From contig CAIRSO010000657.1 of assembly GCA_903881215.1 (NCBI GenBank), forward strand, positions 1-36,615: a stretch of DNA of 36,615 nucleotides. Direction: 5' to 3'. A program made the translations under genes and the position numbers. This document shows positions 32,197-36,615 of the stretch, in pieces (within the stretch, counting starts at the first letter, position 1; each line of letters opens with the position of its first letter). The DNA comes from an uncultured Bacteroidia bacterium. Lineage in GTDB: Bacteria; Bacteroidota; Bacteroidia; Bacteroidales; Prolixibacteraceae. The notes under the pieces are model-generated. The model saw only the letters and a program-made list of their open reading frames with translations. It ran no database searches and was not told the origin of the DNA.

Positions 32197-33507
32197 ATGA
32201 AAACTAAAGTCAAAATGATCTTCGCGATAAGCTTGATCGCTGCTTTATTTATTGGTTTTATGATCGGAGTCAGTGTTGATTATCCGAACCCAAATAAGTC
32301 TGACCTTGCTGGCACCTTTGGAAAAGCGGAAAAATTCAGAAAAGTACAAATGACCGAGAAAGACCTTCAGCTTCGGAGCGATTTGGTGAAAGATACTGCC
32401 AGGTTGAGAAGCATGATACAAGGACTGGTCTATTTTTCACTGTTCACGGAAGAGCTCCGAACGAATCTTGATATGTGTACCATCTCATTCTCGGCCCAGG
32501 GAATGGGTACACAAGCCGACGAATCCGGGAAAATCAAAGTCATGAAGGATTATTCCGATTTTATCCGAAACAACAATGCATCGCTGAATGCCACCATTGT
32601 CATGCTCACCGCTTTTTACGGAAAAGATGGGGGTGATGCCTCACAGGATGTCGAAAGGACCCTCCAGGATTTCGGGAACTATGTGAGTAACATGAGCAAA
32701 AAGGATTCGATTCTAAGTCAGGTGCTTGTCAACATGGATGAATACCTGCTTAACTCCAAAACACTGCAGTCCAGGGAAGCTGAATTCAGGCAACTGAAGT
32801 CGATTCGAGATCAACTGTTGGTCAAAGGGATTCAATTTGGCGGATTACTCGGCAACAAGGGAGTAGTCGTCAGCAGGATGAAATATGCCATGGATACGCA
32901 ATTGAAGTATACTGGTGTCAGTTCTATGGATTTTCATCCTTTATTGGCAAATCCTGCAACAGCGGGTAATGCTAGCCTTTTTTCAGGCATGAGTGCACAA
33001 AACCAGATGAACGTTCAGCTGGAGGGTTTTTATAATGCCCAGGTTGCTTCCCAGGTTGATTCAAAAGTATCGGCAGTTGTATACGATAGCAAGGCGCTGG
33101 AATTTAAGGTGGTGGATTTGCAAGCGTTAACTGCTCTCAAGCAATCGCTTGACGGGGCATTAAAAGCTGGCGGACTCGAAGGCGCATTAAAATCTGGCGG
33201 ACTCGAAGGTTCATTAAAATCCGGTGCAATGGATGCTGCCTTGTTACAGTCGAAAGGATTGAACTCGATGGCCGCTCAGCCCATTTTAATGATTAAAGCG
33301 GGCGGAGATTTGCAGGTTATTTTGAGTCAATTCTCAGTAGGTCAAATGGTATCGTCCAGTTTACTGTCAGGTTTAAGTATGGAATCATCCCTAAAGCTCT
33401 GCCAAATTAGCTCAATGAACGCAATGAACGCACAAGCATTGGAAGCGATGAACCCTTTGAATATGTTTCATTCTGCACTCGAATCCTCATTATTGCAAGC
33501 TCATTAG
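32197..33507 (+). CDS. Single-span membrane protein with Ala/Gly/Leu repeat tail (paralogue C)
   Basis: This 436-residue protein shares the N-terminal layout of the proteins at 21891 and 23056: basic start, one span (about 7-25), GVSVDYPNPN, then GTFGKAEKFRKVQMTEKDLQ and LVKDTARLR, which align with GTIGKVKNYRNTQVSE and LVTDTAKLK of paralogue A. After residue 80 it diverges. The tail (about 285-436) lacks D-x-E-K-L-G motifs. It has instead three units of the type G-A-L-K-S-G-G-L-E (residues 320-346) and a Met-, Ser-, Leu- and Gln-rich end. Function unknown. The gene lies 44 bp after the PrsW-like gene and 62 bp before the second metalloprotease, repeating the order seen for B and its protease. 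Confidence 0.82.
   Translation: MKTKVKMIFAISLIAALFIGFMIGVSVDYPNPNKSDLAGTFGKAEKFRKVQMTEKDLQLRSDLVKDTARLRSMIQGLVYFSLFTEELRTNLDMCTISFSAQGMGTQADESGKIKVMKDYSDFIRNNNASLNATIVMLTAFYGKDGGDASQDVERTLQDFGNYVSNMSKKDSILSQVLVNMDEYLLNSKTLQSREAEFRQLKSIRDQLLVKGIQFGGLLGNKGVVVSRMKYAMDTQLKYTGVSSMDFHPLLANPATAGNASLFSGMSAQNQMNVQLEGFYNAQVASQVDSKVSAVVYDSKALEFKVVDLQALTALKQSLDGALKAGGLEGALKSGGLEGSLKSGAMDAALLQSKGLNSMAAQPILMIKAGGDLQVILSQFSVGQMVSSSLLSGLSMESSLKLCQISSMNAMNAQALEAMNPLNMFHSALESSLLQAH
33154..33234 (+). repeat. Three 27-bp in-frame direct repeats
   Basis: Units 33154-33180, 33181-33207 and 33208-33234 encode G-A-L-K-A-G-G-L-E, G-A-L-K-S-G-G-L-E and G-S-L-K-S-G-A-M-D. The first two are close at the DNA level, so this is a recent expansion, unlike the old motifs of paralogues A and B. 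Confidence 0.92.
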
Positions 33508-33569
33508 AAGTTAGTCCGGAATAGTTATAGCCAGTTGTTTGATTCTCATAGCATCTTCAAAAATTTATC

Positions 33570-36515
33570 ATGCGTTTATTAGCAAACTCATTGGTTTCAT
33601 TGTTGTTCTTACTCCCTGTTTCTCTTTCTGCGCAAAAGAAAATTTTGCTGCAAAAGTATGAAACACCGAACATGAAACTGGTTTTCCTGGATAAAAACAC
33701 CTCATACCTAGTCCCTCATACGGCCAGATCGTTCGAGAATGCGCTGGTATTTCACAAGAATTTCTGGAATTATACCCCTTCAGGAGGAACCAATATTCTC
33801 TTTAATGACTTCTCTGATGTTGGCAATGGCGGAACCATGGTTCTTCCCTGGAACTTTCTGAATATAGGTGTATCTCCTTTCGATTATACTTATTCGGTGG
33901 TTCCTTCCAATGAAAGGATGCAGTGGCTGATGAGCCACGAGCTGGCACATCAGGTGATGTGCGACCAGGCTTCAAAAACAGACAATGTATATCGCTCCAT
34001 CCTGGGAGGCAAAGTGATGGCGGATAACCGCGATCCCATTTCGATGGCATACAGCTACTTCACCACACCACGATGGTATTCCCCAAGATGGTATCATGAA
34101 GGAATAGCTGTTTTCATGGAAACCTGGATGTCCGGGGGTGTTGGTCGGGTTATGGGCGGATACGATGAAATGGTTTTTCGAACCATGGTTCGCAACAATT
34201 CCTTTTTTTACAATGTTATTGGTCTCGAGACAGAAGGGACAACGATCGACTTTCAGGTTGGTGTAAATTCGTACCTCTACGGCACCAGGTTTGTGAGTTA
34301 CCTGGCTAATACCTACGGAATCCCCAAGCTGAAGGAGTTTTACGCGAGAACTGATTCCAGCAAGCGCTTTTATGCCAACCAGTTTGAGAACGTGTATAAC
34401 GTTCCTATTCAAAAGGAATGGGACAAATGGATTGCCTGGGAAAAGGAGTTTCAACTGAATAATCTGAAGGAGGTTAATAAAAACCCTATTACTGGATACC
34501 GGAAAATTACCCCAAAACCATTGGGTTCGGTCTCGCGTCAATTTTACGACCCGGCATCTAACAAACTTTTACTGGCGGTCAACTATCCTGGTAAGCTGGC
34601 GCACATTACTGCCATTGATGTGAACTCCGGCAAGATGTCGCCCATAGCCAGGGTTGAAAGTCCCAGCTTGTTCATGGTAACAAGTTTGGCATATGACGAT
34701 TCAGCCAAAACAATTTTTGCCTCTACCCAGAACAAAGACTGGCGCGGACTCGAATCGATTGATGTGAACAGTGGAGAAGCCAAAAACCTTATCAAATACA
34801 CGCGATGCGGCAACCTGGTTTTTGATCAGAAAAGCAGTGCATTGTGGGGCATTCAGAGCATGAGCGGTCGATCGAACCTGATGCGGTTTTTGCCTCCGTA
34901 TGACAAATCCGAAACAATTTTGACGCTTCCTTTTGGTCAGGATCTCTCCGATCCTACGATTTCACCCGATGGAAAGCTTCTTGCAGTGACACTTTCAGAT
35001 GTGGCAGGAGTTCAAAAATTGGTCGTCTACAAAATGTCTGATCTGGATGCTGGGAAAACCGATTATCAGATCATCTATGAATTTGAAGACAATCCGGCTG
35101 CCAATTTTGTCTTTTCGCCGGATGGTAAATACCTTTATGGGACCTCTTATTATACGGGTGTTTCCAATGTTTTCCGCATATCGCTGGAAACACACAAGGC
35201 GCAGATTCTCACCAATGCCGAGACCGGATTCTTCAGGCCGCTGCCAATTTCTGCCGATTCGATGGTCGTCTTTAGTTATACGCCTGAAGGAATGATTGCC
35301 GGCATGATGAAAATTGATACGGTAGCAAACGTGAATCCAATCGCCTATTTGGGTCAGGAAATATATAACAAGAATCCAACTATCGAAAGCTTGACTTTGC
35401 CTTCGCCGTTAAAAATTAGTCTGGATTCATTGCATGTTGTGGAAAAACCTTACAATCCTGTGAAAGAACTCAAGTTGGCAGGTGCTTATCCCATTGTTCA
35501 GGGGTACAAAAATTATGTTGCAGCAGGCTATCGGCTCAATTTTATGGATCCTATGGGACTGAATTCATTGGTTTTGAAATTCTCATTTACCGCCACTGAC
35601 AGTTTGCCTAAAAAGCAGATTCCACACCTTTCGGCCGAATACAACTATTGGAACTGGACTTTCAACGCAAATTACAACTACGCTGATTTCTACGATCTTT
35701 TTGGACCGACAAAATTTAGCAGGGCAGGTTACTCTTTTTCAGCCAAATACTACAAACTGATCAACCGGCTCTCACCGAATAAAACTGATTTCTATGCCAA
35801 GGTTAGCGTTTATGGTGATTTGGAAACCCTTCCAGGTTATCAAAATATTGCTTCCGATTACAAAAATCTTTTTGTAGGAACCATCAATTACCACAAGAGT
35901 TACCTGCGCAAATCCCTTGGGGCGATCGAACCTGAACAGGGTTATGAGTGGAATGTATATGGCTACAGCACTTTGGCCAAACAAAGTTTCTATCCGCAAT
36001 TAATCAACAATTATGATTTTGGATTTTTATTGCCGTTGAGGAACACTTCTCTATGGTTTAGATCATCCCTTGGACAATCATTCGGCGATTCAGACAAATC
36101 AAACTCCTATTTCTACTTTGGAGGGTTTGGAAACAATTACCTGGACTATCGTTCAGCTCAGCAATACCGTGAGATGTCTAGTTTTCCGGGCATGAATATC
36201 GACGAAGTATCTGCCATCAATTATGGCAAAATGTCTATGGAAGTAAATCTAAAACCACTTCGCTTCAAGAAATTTGGGTTCAAAGGTCTGTACACCACTT
36301 ATGCCAGGATGTCGCTCTTTGGCATGGGACTGTTCACCAATCTTGGTTATGATCAACCACAGCTTAAACAGCTCAATTATTATTCTACTGGAGCTCAGTT
36401 GGATGTCGAGATTGTTCTCTTTTCTTTGCTCAAGTCAACACTCTCTTTAGGCGTTGCGCGAGCCTATGGACCAGAGTCATCTAAAAATCAATTTATGGTT
36501 TCTTTAAAACTATAA
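33570..36515 (+). CDS. Secreted gluzincin-type metalloprotease with propeller and outer-membrane barrel
   Basis: The 981 residues start with a signal peptide (MRLLANSLVSLLFLLPVSLS, AQ). The protease domain (about 25-310) has HELAH (His123, Glu124, His127) and, 49 residues on, WYHEGIAVFMETW with Glu177, the likely third zinc ligand of a gluzincin, as in peptidase MA-like proteins. Residues about 320-620 have blades such as ISPDGKLLAVTLSD and FSPDGKYLYGTSYYTG, a WD40/TolB-like propeller. From about 635 the alternating aromatic strands, the block SYFYFGGFGNNYLDYRSAQQ (about 848-867) and a last residue context VSLKL suggest an outer-membrane beta-barrel. It is the intact paralogue of 24257-27217 and follows repeat protein C. 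It probably acts at the cell surface or in the periplasm; substrate unknown. Confidence 0.85.
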   Translation: MRLLANSLVSLLFLLPVSLSAQKKILLQKYETPNMKLVFLDKNTSYLVPHTARSFENALVFHKNFWNYTPSGGTNILFNDFSDVGNGGTMVLPWNFLNIGVSPFDYTYSVVPSNERMQWLMSHELAHQVMCDQASKTDNVYRSILGGKVMADNRDPISMAYSYFTTPRWYSPRWYHEGIAVFMETWMSGGVGRVMGGYDEMVFRTMVRNNSFFYNVIGLETEGTTIDFQVGVNSYLYGTRFVSYLANTYGIPKLKEFYARTDSSKRFYANQFENVYNVPIQKEWDKWIAWEKEFQLNNLKEVNKNPITGYRKITPKPLGSVSRQFYDPASNKLLLAVNYPGKLAHITAIDVNSGKMSPIARVESPSLFMVTSLAYDDSAKTIFASTQNKDWRGLESIDVNSGEAKNLIKYTRCGNLVFDQKSSALWGIQSMSGRSNLMRFLPPYDKSETILTLPFGQDLSDPTISPDGKLLAVTLSDVAGVQKLVVYKMSDLDAGKTDYQIIYEFEDNPAANFVFSPDGKYLYGTSYYTGVSNVFRISLETHKAQILTNAETGFFRPLPISADSMVVFSYTPEGMIAGMMKIDTVANVNPIAYLGQEIYNKNPTIESLTLPSPLKISLDSLHVVEKPYNPVKELKLAGAYPIVQGYKNYVAAGYRLNFMDPMGLNSLVLKFSFTATDSLPKKQIPHLSAEYNYWNWTFNANYNYADFYDLFGPTKFSRAGYSFSAKYYKLINRLSPNKTDFYAKVSVYGDLETLPGYQNIASDYKNLFVGTINYHKSYLRKSLGAIEPEQGYEWNVYGYSTLAKQSFYPQLINNYDFGFLLPLRNTSLWFRSSLGQSFGDSDKSNSYFYFGGFGNNYLDYRSAQQYREMSSFPGMNIDEVSAINYGKMSMEVNLKPLRFKKFGFKGLYTTYARMSLFGMGLFTNLGYDQPQLKQLNYYSTGAQLDVEIVLFSLLKSTLSLGVARAYGPESSKNQFMVSLKL

Positions 36516-36593
36516 AAACGCTTTTATTTTATTATTTACTTTCTTATCTTGTACCAAAAATTTAGTAATATACTGACCAAAAGAATTATAATT

Positions 36594-36615
36594 ATGTTTA
36601 AGAAAAAGATTTCTC
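36594..36615 (+). CDS. Possible start of a further gene, cut by the window end
   Basis: ATG at 36594 opens M-F-K-K-K-I-S, which looks like the basic start of a signal peptide. Only seven codons are visible. The 78-base gap before it is AT-rich, with a weak ATAAAA-ACGC-TTTTAT hairpin just after the preceding gene. Confidence 0.3.

Overview
The window looks like a chromosomal piece of a Bacteroidota (Bacteroidales-like) genome. The grounds are a FISUMP-type surface lipoprotein, promoters of the TTTG-N19-TAnnTTTG type, very weak Shine-Dalgarno sites, signal peptides ending in AQ, and short intergenic repeat families of a kind typical of that phylum. No tRNA, rRNA, CRISPR array or insertion sequence was seen.

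Layout. 1-361: a perfect 110-bp inverted repeat at the window edge, probably an assembly or amplification fold-back, which cuts off the 5' end of a sugar phosphate isomerase/epimerase-like gene (111-869). 887-2735: a DUF2157 membrane protein and a GDYXXLXY-type partner, overlapping by 11 bp. 2769-3755 (minus): a FISUMP lipoprotein. 4001-6130: a secreted prolyl oligopeptidase (S9). 6252-11169: a 1410-residue signalling protein with three related sensor-like repeats, two receiver domains and a PEP-synthase-type ATP-binding domain, followed by a LuxR regulator whose phospho-acceptor Asp is replaced by Asn. 11397-12749: NADP-type glutamate dehydrogenase with a good terminator.

12.8-20.2 kb is a DNA-damage region: a LexA-like S24 repressor (apparently with a stop at codon 4 of its natural frame), Y-family polymerase IV, a short DnaE-type polymerase, a TacA/TacT (DUF1778/GNAT) toxin-antitoxin pair with a readable promoter/operator, and an SRAP (YedK/HMCES) protein. 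Short repeats and hairpins are concentrated here.

20.5-36.5 kb, all on the plus strand, is the most interesting part. It holds an ECF sigma factor and a membrane anti-sigma factor, then three paralogous single-span membrane proteins. Two of these end in 11 and 14 irregularly spaced D-x-E-K-L-G motifs; the third has a different repeat tail. Two large secreted zinc metalloproteases (HEXXH, propeller, putative outer-membrane barrel) follow the second and third of these proteins. The first protease is interrupted by an in-frame TAA at exactly the codon where its paralogue has Glu793. Between the two protein/protease units lies a signalling block: an orphan NMT1/THI5-like binding protein, a Cache-HAMP-SpoIIE phosphatase, an RsbW-like kinase, a STAS anti-anti-sigma protein and a PrsW-like intramembrane protease. 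I infer one envelope-signalling system that joins ECF/anti-sigma/PrsW proteolysis with a partner switch, with the repeat proteins and surface proteases as outputs or sensors. I know of no named system with this composition.
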